From the NCBI GenBank assembly GCA_963779845.1, contig CAVZZV010000005.1, forward strand, positions 868,001 to 932,000: 64,000 bases of DNA, written 5' to 3'. Shown here piece by piece: positions 25,947 through 35,978 of this stretch (positions are counted from its first letter, which is position 1; each line of letters opens with the position of its first letter). Under the pieces are notes generated by a model, which was given only the letters and a program-made list of their open reading frames with translations, was not told the origin of the DNA and ran no database searches. The position numbers were made by a program, and so were the translations under genes. This DNA is from CAVZZV01 sp963779845. Lineage in GTDB: Bacteria; Bacteroidota; Bacteroidia; Bacteroidales; GCA-2748055.

Positions 25947-27611
25947 TCAGAAATTAATATCCGATCCTTTTATTAATTCTTTCCTGGGAATTGCCCCTAC
26001 TCGTTTATAATAGACATCATAATCCTTTTTTAGTTCTTCTACAATCTCAGGATGCTCCGAGGAAACCTCATTTTGTTCCCAACGGTCAATCTTAATATTA
26101 TAAAGCTCCCATTCCTGGGTTCGTGGCACTATATCCCAGCTCCACCTGTTAAAGAACTTTACATCATCTTCATAACGCGACACCAGCTTCCAGTCGCCCT
26201 TTCTGACGCACCGGTTCCCTTCATGTTCCCAGAATAGCTCCCTATCGGAATTTTCTTCAGAGCCATTAATCACTCCCATCAGGCTCTGTCCTTCCAGGGG
26301 ATAATCCAGTCCGGCATCTACCATGCCGGCAGCCTCCATACAGGTTGGAACAAGGTCTATCAGCTCTCCGAAACTCTCCTTTTCAATGGTCCCTTTCCTC
26401 TCCTCTTTCATACCTGCAGGCCAGTGCACAATAAAAGGGGTTGAAATCCCTCCCTCATGCAGAAAATGTTTGTACATTCTGAATGGAGTATTGCTTAAGT
26501 GAGCCCAGGGAAGGTCGTAAGAAATATAGGTGTTCGCTCCCCCGGGATAATCAGTTTCTCTTCTACTAATTTTTTCCGGGCAGGCTCCATTGTCTTGCAG
26601 GAACATGATTAAGGTATTTTCAAATTGACCCGTTTCCTTTAGCTTTTCGACAATCCTGCCAATATTCTGGTCCATACAATCAACCATGGCAGCATAAACC
26701 GCCATTTTTGAATCCCAGTCATCCTGGTCGTGTTGGCCCGAGGTAAGTCCATGGTATCCCGGGTATTTATCTCCTTCAGGGATATCAACCCAGTGGGGAA
26801 CATCAGGATCAACAATCTTCTCGGGATCGGTTCCAACAATCATGCCCATCTCCTCAAGGCGCCTGATCCTTTCCAGCCTCAACTGATCCCATCCCTTCAT
26901 GTATTTACCCCGATATTTTGCAATATCCTCCGGCTTGGCCATCATTGGCCAGTGTGCCGCATTGAATGCAAGGTACATAAAAAAGGGAGCCTCTTTCTGG
27001 TTTGCCCAATCGATATACTCTATAGCTTTATCACCTTTCACATCAATACCAAACTTCTTTTCTTCTTCCTTCAAGTCCCTCACTTCGCCATCTTCATAAA
27101 TTTGCTTCAGGTTCCAGAAGTCAATAGCACCCCCAGTTGCCCATGCCCGGTCGAATCCTCGTGCTGATGGCATGGCTCCATCTTTCATGTTGCCCACATG
27201 CCATTTCCCAACATGAAGGGTTGTATACCCCCCCTTCTTCATTATTTCTGCAATGGTTTGCCGGTCATTTCTTAAAAACCCCTGGTAGGCAATTGATTCT
27301 CCGATCTTTTCGGTCATAAAGCCTATTCCGGCCTGGTGGGGATAGAGTCCTGTCAACAGGGAGGCCCGGGTAGGGCAACAGCGCGCGCCGTTATAAAACT
27401 GGGCAAAACGGACCCCATTGTTTGCCAGAGCATCGAGATTGGGAGTATTGATCTCCCCTCCGTAGCAGCCTAGATCTGAAAAACCCATATCGTCTGAAAG
27501 AATGATAATGATATTTGGCTTTTCTGCAGGTTTGTTTTTTGTGATACAGGAACAGGACAGGATTGCAACTGCGGGTAAAAATAACAGACTGAGATTGATA
27601 TTAGTTTTCAT
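25947..27611 (-). CDS. S1 arylsulfatase lipoprotein, CCPTR type
   Basis: A 554-residue protein with lipobox ILSC (or SCSC two residues later). Asp40/Asp41 lie in LSDDMGFSD, the formylglycine motif is C78-C-P-T-R with LLTG, GKWHVGN, and LQDNGACPE near the second metal site. The long insertion around residues 240-320 (KYRGKYMKGWDQLRLERIR) is typical of the S1_4-like arylsulfatase group. The start at 27611 is chosen because the signal peptide begins there; the frame continues to 27713 without added homology. It is a close paralogue of 34262-35899. Confidence 0.92.
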   Translation of the reverse strand: MKTNINLSLLFLPAVAILSCSCITKNKPAEKPNIIIILSDDMGFSDLGCYGGEINTPNLDALANNGVRFAQFYNGARCCPTRASLLTGLYPHQAGIGFMTEKIGESIAYQGFLRNDRQTIAEIMKKGGYTTLHVGKWHVGNMKDGAMPSARGFDRAWATGGAIDFWNLKQIYEDGEVRDLKEEEKKFGIDVKGDKAIEYIDWANQKEAPFFMYLAFNAAHWPMMAKPEDIAKYRGKYMKGWDQLRLERIRRLEEMGMIVGTDPEKIVDPDVPHWVDIPEGDKYPGYHGLTSGQHDQDDWDSKMAVYAAMVDCMDQNIGRIVEKLKETGQFENTLIMFLQDNGACPEKISRRETDYPGGANTYISYDLPWAHLSNTPFRMYKHFLHEGGISTPFIVHWPAGMKEERKGTIEKESFGELIDLVPTCMEAAGMVDAGLDYPLEGQSLMGVINGSEENSDRELFWEHEGNRCVRKGDWKLVSRYEDDVKFFNRWSWDIVPRTQEWELYNIKIDRWEQNEVSSEHPEIVEELKKDYDVYYKRVGAIPRKELIKGSDINF

Positions 27612-27789
27612 GGTGATGGTTTTCTTGTGAGTTATACTTTTCATTTGAATTAGTTTCGTTTCATCTCTATAAAAGTTCAATGTACCCTTTTCCCGGTTTA
27701 CCTGCAAGAGCAACTCCCTGAAAATTTAAAAGTGATGAACCTTTTGGCTCATGAAGGATGACTGTTACCTCCATGGCATTTCCTTGGTT

Positions 27790-29202
27790 TCAATAATAAG
27801 AAGTTATTATTCCGTCCTTTGTTGGTGTCGCTTTCTTATACCAGTCAAATACTTTTTCTTTCAGTTCATTCACAATATCCGGATATTCAGATGCCAGATT
27901 TGCAGTTTCAGCTTCGTCATTACTAATATTGTAAAGTTCTATACCGGTCCCATCAAAATTAACCAATAATTTGAAATCGCCTTTCCGGATTGCCAAATCC
28001 GGATAATCAATACCATTTTTGATATCGTGACCGGTCGGTCTGCGCCACATTACCGGTTGTTCCCGCTCCAGGCAATTTTTCCCCAATAAAATATCACTTA
28101 TGTCTATTCCATCAAAATTGATTCCGGGATTCTTTATTCCTGCAAGGGATAAAAAGGTTGGCGCTAAATCCATAGCGACTATCACATTTCGCGTGTTAAC
28201 TGTTCCGTGTTTTTTATTTTTTATTTTTGAAGGAAACCAAACGATAAAGGGTTCCCTGATTCCCCCTTCATAGAGTACAAATTTATTGCCCCTAAGGTTT
28301 CCAGCTGAGCCAACTCCCGGCTCAGGACCATTATCGCTGGTAACAATGATAAGGGTGTTTTCAGCTAATTCCTTATTATTTCTGATGTAATCAAATATTC
28401 TTCCCAACTGCACATCCAATTCTTTAACCACTCCATTAAAGAACACATGTTTGCTACCATCACCCCTGTTTGCAGCAGAAGGTTCATTTGGGGTATGCAC
28501 ATCATCGGGCCAAAGGTTAATGTAAAATGGTTTGTTCGCCTTTTGGGCATTTTCAATAGCTTGAATGGCCCTATCTACAAATTTACCAGTAATATTATAA
28601 CGATTTTCCCAATGTATTTCACCTCTTCCAAGTGCAGCCGACCATTTCTCCAGGTTTCTGGTGCTATCGCCTCCCAAATCCAATGTTTCGTATGTTGCCA
28701 GATATCTTTCCCCCAGGCCTTCAAACTGAGTAACCGATTCATCAAAACCATACTCCGTAATTAAGGGTACGTCTCCAATATCTCTTCCACCCCCCATGTG
28801 CCATTTCCCAATGTGAGCTGTATAATATCCATTTGCCGATAATTCGTGAGCTATTGTCGGTGCATTTAAACTAAGACAATTACTTACTCCCCTTTCTTCA
28901 TTCATTGCACGCGAAGCCACGATGGTATTTATTCCCCATCGTCCGGGGTATTGACCTGTTGTTATTGCAACTCGTGAGGGTGAACAAATTGGGGCATTCA
29001 CATAAAATTGAGTAAACCTAATTCCTTCATTTGCAAGTTGATCAATTTGGGGAGTTTGGATCTCGGTATTCCCATAACAACTTAAATCACCATATCCCAT
29101 ATCATCAATAAAAACCAAAAGGATATTTGGTTTTTGCTCCGAGAATACTGGTTTGGTAATGAACAGAGATACAGTTATTAGTAATAATGTTGATTTTTTC
29201 AT
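27790..29202 (-). CDS. S1 sulfatase, CSPSR type
   Basis: A 470-residue protein with a type I signal peptide (about 1-21). Asp33/Asp34 lie in FIDDMGYGD, the formylglycine motif is C73-S-P-S-R with ITTG, GKWHMGGGRD and TSDNGPEPG. It belongs with 36070-37539 and 53977-55380: all share VNAPICSPSR or VNSPxCSPSR and a GGGRD/GGGKG loop. The first two carry a free N-terminal or lipid form respectively, so the paralogues may work in different compartments. Sulfate position unknown. Confidence 0.92.
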   Translation of the reverse strand: MKKSTLLLITVSLFITKPVFSEQKPNILLVFIDDMGYGDLSCYGNTEIQTPQIDQLANEGIRFTQFYVNAPICSPSRVAITTGQYPGRWGINTIVASRAMNEERGVSNCLSLNAPTIAHELSANGYYTAHIGKWHMGGGRDIGDVPLITEYGFDESVTQFEGLGERYLATYETLDLGGDSTRNLEKWSAALGRGEIHWENRYNITGKFVDRAIQAIENAQKANKPFYINLWPDDVHTPNEPSAANRGDGSKHVFFNGVVKELDVQLGRIFDYIRNNKELAENTLIIVTSDNGPEPGVGSAGNLRGNKFVLYEGGIREPFIVWFPSKIKNKKHGTVNTRNVIVAMDLAPTFLSLAGIKNPGINFDGIDISDILLGKNCLEREQPVMWRRPTGHDIKNGIDYPDLAIRKGDFKLLVNFDGTGIELYNISNDEAETANLASEYPDIVNELKEKVFDWYKKATPTKDGIITSYY

Positions 29203-29259
29203 GATTTACTGTTTTTAGGCCAAACTATTGTATATTAATTTCTACTAATTCCTTCATCA

Positions 29260-29367
29260 TTATGAATGAACCGGGGCGCTATATATAATCTCATTTCCAT
29301 TAGCATTGTTTAACGATTTTATTTTGGTAATTACTTCTTCATTATCAAGATAATTTTCGGGAATCAT
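29260..29367 (-). CDS. Short coupled frame, 35 residues, of doubtful status
   Basis: An ATG at 29367 overlaps the stop of the upstream gene at 29364 as ATGA and reads 35 residues, including LDNEEVITKIKSLNN and GNEIIYSAPVHS, to a stop at 29260-29262. The composition is protein-like, but there is no signal peptide or known domain. It looks more like the C-terminal end of a larger lost protein that now happens to be coupled. A real small protein cannot be excluded. Confidence 0.3.
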   Translation of the reverse strand: MIPENYLDNEEVITKIKSLNNANGNEIIYSAPVHS

Positions 29368-30971
29368 AACACACTTTCAAGATTTTCCTTGAACCTCATC
29401 ATAATTTTGGCCGGGTAAACCGTGCTGTTCAGCCACAGATCCACTGGATATTTTGTAAAATATGTCGGATAATCACCTTGGTTTTCCTGCTGGACCACAG
29501 TAAAAGTATTGGCAATGGATTTTGCTTTAGCCAGGAAAATTTCCTTTTTACTAGCAATATAAGCTTCCATATAGGTATCCAGCATGATTCCTGCTGCCCT
29601 TCCGACGGGCATCCAGTAAATATATTGTTCCTGGACCGACGGGGTGATCCAGTTTTCCGAACGTCCCCCTTTTTTATCATGAAAAGAAACAGGAACAGGC
29701 TTCTCCCAAATGATAAACTGGTCTTCCGAAAAACGGATCAATTCTTCAGCCAGCCGCTTGTTCTTTTTATTTCTGAAAAGGTAAACAGCCAGTTCGCAAG
29801 CCTGCTCCCGGCTGAGGTTTCGGTATGGAGGACGGGGAACCACATCTTCGAATTGACCATGCCAATTCCAGGTTTTAACAGGATGATCCATGATCCAGTT
29901 AAAAGCCCGGGAAGTTGCTTTCTTCAGTCCTTTCACATCATAATCATTTCTTAACCTGTCGAAATAATTTATGATTGATGTTGGGATCACAATGTTTTCT
30001 GCCGTTGGCACACCGGTTTCATGATTGACAAACAGATACCAGCTCCCATTTTCAAGTTGCCTTTTCAGGTAAGTATCGGCAATCTGAACAGCAGCTTTAA
30101 GGTATCGTTCTTCTCCCTGATAATCGTACATGTCTAAAAACGCATTGCCGGCATCTACACCCATGATGCTGAAGTTATTGACCGGATTCAGATGCTGTTT
30201 TTTCGCATTTTCTGCATGTTCCCCATAATAGGCGGGGACAAAAAATTCCCAAGGTGTTCCTTCCTTAAATCGAATGTCCAGCATGTAATCAGCAACAATG
30301 CGAGCAAGTTGAACCGAAGTCTCAGCTTCGCTTGTTCCCGGTTTAAGGCGTGCATAGGTGAGGGCACCTATCACCAGGGCGCTGTATATTTTTGCCGGAT
30401 ATCGATAATTGATATAGGTGGGATCGGGCACTTTGTGTGTAAACCAATAGGTCACATAATCTTTGTTCATCAACCGTTCCAACGCCAGCTCTGCACTTTG
30501 ATCGTAAGGTAGAACTGCTTCATGGTAAATCCCGTTAAATGGAGCAGCCCGATAGAAGCTTTTCTCCCCGGTTGTTCCCAATGTATCACCGTTGCTGGAA
30601 ATACTCACTACCTTCAGGCTATATTGTCCAACTGGCATCAATTCCCATACCGGGCTTAATGGTGCATACGGAACCCGATCTTCAAAATGGAATTTTTTTG
30701 AAGTGGCTTCAGAAACAATATCAAAACTATATTTCACCGCTTGATCTATTTTCTTAAAATCGAAGGCAGGGGCATAAATAAACTGGCGGGCATACTCATT
30801 CCAGAAGGGCTTTTTTCCCGGTTTTCCGGGACGGATCGGAACAACGGATTCCTGCCACGCTGTTTTACCGAAACCGGTCAGAGATTCCGGTTGCGCAGCA
30901 ACCGGATGAAATCCAAACCCTGCAAAGAATAATAAGATGTAAACGCTTGCTAAATGAACTGGTTTTTTCAT
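29364..30971 (-). CDS. Exported protein of unknown function, possible (alpha/alpha) toroid carbohydrate enzyme
   Basis: A 535-residue protein with a signal peptide (about 1-27, ending VAAQ). Residues of about 40-150 look like a beta-rich domain (YSLKVVSISSNGDT). From about 170 the sequence is helix-rich with repeated tryptophan and tyrosine residues (YARLKPGTSEAETS, GSWYLFVNHETG, TWNWHGQFEDV, ACELAVYLFRNKK), as in (alpha/alpha) toroid glycosidases and lyases. I do not recognise the family. The start at 30971 begins the signal peptide; the frame is open to 31010. It lies directly downstream of the GH51 gene at 31015-32571, so it probably works on the same glycan. Confidence 0.8.
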   Translation of the reverse strand: MKKPVHLASVYILLFFAGFGFHPVAAQPESLTGFGKTAWQESVVPIRPGKPGKKPFWNEYARQFIYAPAFDFKKIDQAVKYSFDIVSEATSKKFHFEDRVPYAPLSPVWELMPVGQYSLKVVSISSNGDTLGTTGEKSFYRAAPFNGIYHEAVLPYDQSAELALERLMNKDYVTYWFTHKVPDPTYINYRYPAKIYSALVIGALTYARLKPGTSEAETSVQLARIVADYMLDIRFKEGTPWEFFVPAYYGEHAENAKKQHLNPVNNFSIMGVDAGNAFLDMYDYQGEERYLKAAVQIADTYLKRQLENGSWYLFVNHETGVPTAENIVIPTSIINYFDRLRNDYDVKGLKKATSRAFNWIMDHPVKTWNWHGQFEDVVPRPPYRNLSREQACELAVYLFRNKKNKRLAEELIRFSEDQFIIWEKPVPVSFHDKKGGRSENWITPSVQEQYIYWMPVGRAAGIMLDTYMEAYIASKKEIFLAKAKSIANTFTVVQQENQGDYPTYFTKYPVDLWLNSTVYPAKIMMRFKENLESVL

Positions 30972-31014
30972 TCCTGTTTTTTTATTATTAATTCTAACAA
31001 ATTTAACCATTCCC

Positions 31015-32571
31015 TTACTTTTTTATCTTCACTTTTAACATCGTAAATGAATGCGGAGGAAAATTATAATTGAACTTGTTTCCATCCAGTTTGAATGCAG
31101 GTTTTTCTTTAGTGAAAACTTGCTTTTCCCCAAAATTATTTTCTGATTTTATATCAGGCCCATTTACTTCGAATCTCTGAATTTTACCGGTAAATGGACC
31201 GTTCTGCGAAATAATATCAGTCGATATAGCTTCATCTTTGTTTCGGTTTACTACGCATATAATTACTTCATCATTAAGATAGGTAGCTGATACATCCAGA
31301 TAAGGTACATCTTTTTGTTGTGTTGTAATATCGGCCCTTCCAATCGCGAACTTGTCGGTGCTGTATTTCTCACATTTTACAAATACATCCAGGGATAATC
31401 CATAAACATTATTCGCAAATAATTCTAAAGGATAATAAATAGTTTGTTTGAATAATTCTTTATCATTCGTAAAAATTGGTGCTATTACATTTACTAATTG
31501 CGCCATATTTGCCATTTTCACAACATCAGCATTCCTGATAAAAGAGTTTAGAAAACCGGCAACCACCAGCGCATCTTCCAGATTATAAATCTCTTCTAAA
31601 CCTTTTACACGTCTGTAACAAACATTATATTCATCCCAGGCAATATAAACAGGAGGTCTGTTTGGCCTATTAGCGGTTTGCATGGCTCTTTCAATCATCC
31701 CCTTTACAATTCGTGTACGTTGCTCCATTACCAAAGGAGTTGAAATATAATTGTAATAATTATTGTCCGGATTCCCGACATATATGTGTAGTGCGATGTA
31801 ATCGGTTACATCCTTAAGTTCTTCCAGTATGGTTTGATTCCAATTATCGGGATTGGCACCTGGCCAGTAATTTGATGATCCGGCAGCAATGAGTTTTATT
31901 TCAGGAGAAGTTCGCAGCATTAGCTTTGCCGCTTCGCGAGCTTTTTTCGAATAATCCATCGCATTCATATGCCCCATCTGCCAGGTTCCATCCATTTCAT
32001 TTCCCAATCCCCAGTATTTAACTTTGTGCGGTTCCGGATAACCATGTTTTTTGCGCAGTTCAGCATAATAAGGGCCCTCTTTCACATTGCAATATTCCAC
32101 CCAGCGTCTTGCTTCTTCAATTGTACCTGTGCCAAGGTTTACGGCAATGTACGGTTCAGTAGGAACCATTTTAGCAAACTCTATAAATTCATTAGTACCA
32201 AAAGTATTAGGTTCCAGAGTATTCCAGGCCAATTCCATGCGGGGTATTCTTTCAGATTTAGGACCAACGCCATCCAGCCAGTTGTAATTGGAAACAAAAT
32301 TGCCCCCTGGATATCTAACAATTGTGGGTTTAATTCCTTTTACTGCTTCCAATACATCTTGTCGAATTCCATTTTCGTCGGATAAGGGATTCCCAGGATC
32401 GTAAATTCCTCCATAGACGCAGCGACCCAGATGTTCAATAAAATTTCCATAGATATTTTTATCCACCTCACCAATTGTCCGGTCGATATCAATTTTTATT
32501 TCTGCATTTTGAGCACTGACTTTTGCTAAAATTCCTGAAAGGCAAAATATTAAAAAAAATAGTTTCTTCAT
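31015..32571 (-). CDS. GH51 alpha-L-arabinofuranosidase
   Basis: A 518-residue protein with a signal peptide (1-20). It has the GH51 core: FIEHLGRCVYGG, RYPGGNFVSNYNW, general acid/base Glu192 in GLGNEMDG, and nucleophile Glu314 in YIAWDEYN. It is a standard-length GH51 without the N-terminal insertion seen in 59291-61336. It releases L-arabinofuranose from side chains. The signal peptide places it in the periplasm, whereas many GH51 enzymes are cytoplasmic. It is upstream of and close to the unassigned enzyme at 29364-30971. Confidence 0.95.
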   Translation of the reverse strand: MKKLFFLIFCLSGILAKVSAQNAEIKIDIDRTIGEVDKNIYGNFIEHLGRCVYGGIYDPGNPLSDENGIRQDVLEAVKGIKPTIVRYPGGNFVSNYNWLDGVGPKSERIPRMELAWNTLEPNTFGTNEFIEFAKMVPTEPYIAVNLGTGTIEEARRWVEYCNVKEGPYYAELRKKHGYPEPHKVKYWGLGNEMDGTWQMGHMNAMDYSKKAREAAKLMLRTSPEIKLIAAGSSNYWPGANPDNWNQTILEELKDVTDYIALHIYVGNPDNNYYNYISTPLVMEQRTRIVKGMIERAMQTANRPNRPPVYIAWDEYNVCYRRVKGLEEIYNLEDALVVAGFLNSFIRNADVVKMANMAQLVNVIAPIFTNDKELFKQTIYYPLELFANNVYGLSLDVFVKCEKYSTDKFAIGRADITTQQKDVPYLDVSATYLNDEVIICVVNRNKDEAISTDIISQNGPFTGKIQRFEVNGPDIKSENNFGEKQVFTKEKPAFKLDGNKFNYNFPPHSFTMLKVKIKK

Positions 32572-32643
32572 GATTTAAATATAAAATTTATACGCTTCCG
32601 ACATTTTTGTACTATCAAAAATTCAAATAGGTTTTTAGGGTAA

Positions 32644-34047
32644 TTACTGGCCCGGCATAGTCCAATTTTTTGGTGGTGTCCATCCTTCCGGTTGAGTTTC
32701 TATCTCAAAGTCGGGTGTCATTTTTGTAAATTCGTTCAATTGAGAATTCAAATTTTCGACAACTTCAGGATATTGTTTTGACACATCATTCTTTTCCCGG
32801 ATATCCTCTTCAATGAGAAAAAGCTCTCCTTTATTCATTTTCCATTTTTTGGAAACTATGCCACTATTTCCAAGGAAAATAACGCGATCGGGCAACTCAT
32901 TTCCCAGAAAAGCCGGAAATACATTGATGCCATCAGTTTCTGTAATATTTTTACCTGTAGTGATTTTTTCAAGGGTTGGGAATACATCAATATAAGCAAT
33001 AAGCTCATTTGTTGAGCTTCCTTCGTTAATAACTTCAGGCCACTTCACACAAGAAACAACATGTACCCCACCTTCCCATTCCGTATGTTTTTGTCCCCTT
33101 AAGGGATAATTATCTCCTCCAAATTTAGGCATTCCCCCATTATCGCTCAAAAACCAAACAAGAGTATTTTTCTCAACTCCTTTTTCTTTTATTGTCTGCA
33201 AAATATTACCGACAGATCTGTCCATTGCAGAAGCCATAGCAGAAAAAGTCTGTCTTGAAGTATTTCCCCTTCCCTGCATACCATAAACATCAAGGTCAAT
33301 TTCTCCGGGTTGACTACCCCCAACCGGATAATCTTCGATCCCGGCATTCGGATCGTACCCATACATTTTCAAATCTTCCTCCTTTGCCTGCATCGGAGAA
33401 TGAGTGGCATTGAAAGCAACATAGGCAAAAAATGGCGAATTATTATCAGCATTCTTAATAAATTTCACCACTTCCTTTTCAATAAGATCAGTTGAATAAC
33501 CTTCCTCCATGCAGGGTTTATTGTCCCGATGCCAATCTAACTCGCCATCGCGTATATGGGTAAAATAATCTATCGCACCGTTATAATGGCCATAAAAAGA
33601 AGTAAATCCCTGATTATTAGGATGATATATATAGTTGGAATGTCCAAGATGCCATTTACCAAAAGCTGCCCGTTCTTTGTAACCTGCTCTTTCAAGCATT
33701 TCCGGAATAAATACTTCATCCGGTGGTATACCTCCGATCAGGGTGGGCATGAATACATAATCACGCAGATTGAAACGGTCGGGGTATTTTCCAGTTATTA
33801 AACCTGCTCTTGTTGGGCTGCAAATCGGGGCTGAATAAAATCTGTTCAATGTAATTCCCTCAGAAGCAAGTTTGTCGATATTGGGCGTTTTAATTTCACT
33901 TCCGTGAAACCCAACGTCATTCCAGCCCAGATCGTCAGCAACAATGATGACAATATTTGGGCGTTCAGAATTTTTATTAGAATTTCCTGTGCATCCTGCC
34001 AAAAAAAAGCCGGCCAGCAAACAAGGAATATTTTTCAATTTAATCAT
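32644..34047 (-). CDS. S1 sulfatase lipoprotein, CSPTR type
   Basis: A 467-residue protein with lipobox LAGC (Cys19), Asp38/Asp39 in VADDLGWND, formylglycine motif C76-S-P-T-R with LITG, GKWHLGHSN and LSDNGGMPK. It is the same general type as 17103-18506 (shared FYSAPICSPTRAG/FYSCPMCSPTRAG and YFTHIRDGELDWH/YFTRDRDGEHDWH). The start at 34047 fits the lipoprotein signal; the frame is open to 34095. It probably acts at the periplasm or membrane on a GalNAc- or uronate-type sulfate ester; the position is unknown. Confidence 0.92.
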   Translation of the reverse strand: MIKLKNIPCLLAGFFLAGCTGNSNKNSERPNIVIIVADDLGWNDVGFHGSEIKTPNIDKLASEGITLNRFYSAPICSPTRAGLITGKYPDRFNLRDYVFMPTLIGGIPPDEVFIPEMLERAGYKERAAFGKWHLGHSNYIYHPNNQGFTSFYGHYNGAIDYFTHIRDGELDWHRDNKPCMEEGYSTDLIEKEVVKFIKNADNNSPFFAYVAFNATHSPMQAKEEDLKMYGYDPNAGIEDYPVGGSQPGEIDLDVYGMQGRGNTSRQTFSAMASAMDRSVGNILQTIKEKGVEKNTLVWFLSDNGGMPKFGGDNYPLRGQKHTEWEGGVHVVSCVKWPEVINEGSSTNELIAYIDVFPTLEKITTGKNITETDGINVFPAFLGNELPDRVIFLGNSGIVSKKWKMNKGELFLIEEDIREKNDVSKQYPEVVENLNSQLNEFTKMTPDFEIETQPEGWTPPKNWTMPGQ

Positions 34048-34261
34048 GATTTTTATATTATTATGAAGAGAATCTATGCTGACTTTTAATTCCATTTCAC
34101 ATATACTTTCCTTTAATTTTTTAAGTGAAAATTACCCCCCTTGTCATTGTCAGTTAAAATTACCGGATAAAGTTCTTTTTGGTTCATCCCTTCTATTGGT
34201 TTCTTAATATTTATTAAGGTATTAATGTTTTATGATACCATTCGGCATACCATCATTTTTT

Positions 34262-35899
34262 TTATTTATTCTTCCTTTTTTGGGAATAGAGTGTTTGTAT
34301 TGAATCCCAGGGCAAAACATGCATTTCCTCTGCCCATTCATTGTACATACCTATCATTTCTTTTCGTTTTTCAGGCATTTTCTTAGCGAGATCATGCATT
34401 TCAGTACGATCTTGTACCATATCATATAACTCCCAATTAGCTTGATTGTCCTCCTGCCATGTCATTACCAATTTATATTTTCCATCTCTTACGGCCTTGT
34501 TTCCTTCATGTTCCCAGAATATGGGTTCTGTATGTACCGGTTTTCTTTCTCCTTTGATAACAGGCAGAAGGCTTTTTCCAACCAAGGGTTTTATTTTATT
34601 GCCTTTGTACTCCTGAGGATAGTTTGCATTTGCCAAATCAACGCAGGTAGCCATTATATCCGGTAAAAATCCGTATTCCTGCACACGCATACCATTGTCC
34701 TCTTCCGGTATTCCATCAGGCCAGTGAACAATAAAAGGAGTTGCAATTCCTCCCTCATGATCCCAGTGCTTATATTCCCTGTAAGGTGTATTGGATGCAT
34801 TGGCCCAGGCCCGGCCATAAGAGAGAATATACCCTTCTTTGGTTCCAAGTTGTTCAGCAGGACCGTTCCCCAGCTCGCTGAATTCAGCGCAGGCTCCATT
34901 GTCATTTAAGAACATAATGATGGTATTATCTATAATTCCTTTTTCCTCAAGGTAATTCACCAGTTTCCCAATATTCTGATCCATTCTGTCAACCTGGGCA
35001 GAATATATGGCTTTACGCAGGTCCATTTCGATCTTCTTTTCTTCATCAAGTGAGTTCCAATCTCTCGAATCCTGTGGTGTCAATTCCCAATTCTCATCTA
35101 TCAAACCCATTTTAATCATATTCTTATATCTCTTGAGGCGGAGTTCCTGCCATCCATCCATATAATTCCCTCTATATTTTTCTATATCCTCCTTTGGTGC
35201 GTTCAATGGCCAGTGAGGAGCATTATATGCAAGGTACAGGAAGAAGGGTTTTTTGCCTTCCTGCTGAGATTCATCAATAAATTTTATAGCATTTTCAGTA
35301 AATGCATCAGTAGTATAATAGTTTTCATCTTTGATTGTGATTGTATCATTACCAACAGTAATTCCACGAGGGTATTCCGGCTTAAAATAGTTACAGGCAC
35401 CTGGAATAATACCATAAAATTTGTCAAAACCACGCTGTAATGGCCATTTATCCTGAGTAGAAATGCCAAGGTGCCATTTACCGGTCATTAGGGTTGTGTA
35501 ACCGGCTTCTTTCATAACTTCGGCAATTGTTACACAATTTTTATTAATGAATCCTCTGTACTGGGGTATTCCAAGATCATGTTGAGTAAAATCTGCCGGA
35601 GTATTGGTCATATGTCCTATACCAGTCTGGTGAGGATAAATCCCTGTCATCAGGGATGCTCTTGTAGGGCAACATCTGGCCCCATTATAAAATTGCATAA
35701 ACTGAAGTCCGTTCTTAGCGAGTTTATCAAGATTGGGTGTATTGATTTCTCCTCCGTAGCATCCGATATCAGAATATCCCATATCATCCGACAGTATAAG
35801 AATAATATTGGGAGTTTCCGGTTCTTTTGATTCATTGCATCCCATGGTGAGAAAAAGGCATAAAACTGATGTAACAGAAGATGTTAATATACTTTTCAT
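34262..35899 (-). CDS. S1 arylsulfatase lipoprotein, CCPTR type
   Basis: A 545-residue protein with lipobox TMGC (Cys21), Asp38/Asp39 in LSDDMGYSD, formylglycine motif C76-C-P-T-R with LMTG, GKWHLG, and LNDNGACAE. It carries the same long insertion as 25947-27611 (KYRGNYMDGWQELRLKRYK) and is its paralogue; the two share FIVHWP and the FWEHEGNK/FWEHEGNR block near the C-terminus. Paralogues of this kind often differ in the sulfate position they remove. It lies upstream of the sulfatase at 32644-34047 with a 214-base gap. Confidence 0.92.
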   Translation of the reverse strand: MKSILTSSVTSVLCLFLTMGCNESKEPETPNIILILSDDMGYSDIGCYGGEINTPNLDKLAKNGLQFMQFYNGARCCPTRASLMTGIYPHQTGIGHMTNTPADFTQHDLGIPQYRGFINKNCVTIAEVMKEAGYTTLMTGKWHLGISTQDKWPLQRGFDKFYGIIPGACNYFKPEYPRGITVGNDTITIKDENYYTTDAFTENAIKFIDESQQEGKKPFFLYLAYNAPHWPLNAPKEDIEKYRGNYMDGWQELRLKRYKNMIKMGLIDENWELTPQDSRDWNSLDEEKKIEMDLRKAIYSAQVDRMDQNIGKLVNYLEEKGIIDNTIIMFLNDNGACAEFSELGNGPAEQLGTKEGYILSYGRAWANASNTPYREYKHWDHEGGIATPFIVHWPDGIPEEDNGMRVQEYGFLPDIMATCVDLANANYPQEYKGNKIKPLVGKSLLPVIKGERKPVHTEPIFWEHEGNKAVRDGKYKLVMTWQEDNQANWELYDMVQDRTEMHDLAKKMPEKRKEMIGMYNEWAEEMHVLPWDSIQTLYSQKRKNK

Positions 35900-35978
35900 T
35901 GTAATGTAAATTTTGATGAGGTTAGTCTTTATTTTAATTGGTTTTAAAAAAAATTATATAAATAAACAGGATGTAAAT

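Noticed and set aside
29478..29954. Long plus-strand frame (158 codons)
   Set aside because: Antisense shadow of the well-supported gene at 29364-30971, with no domain of its own.
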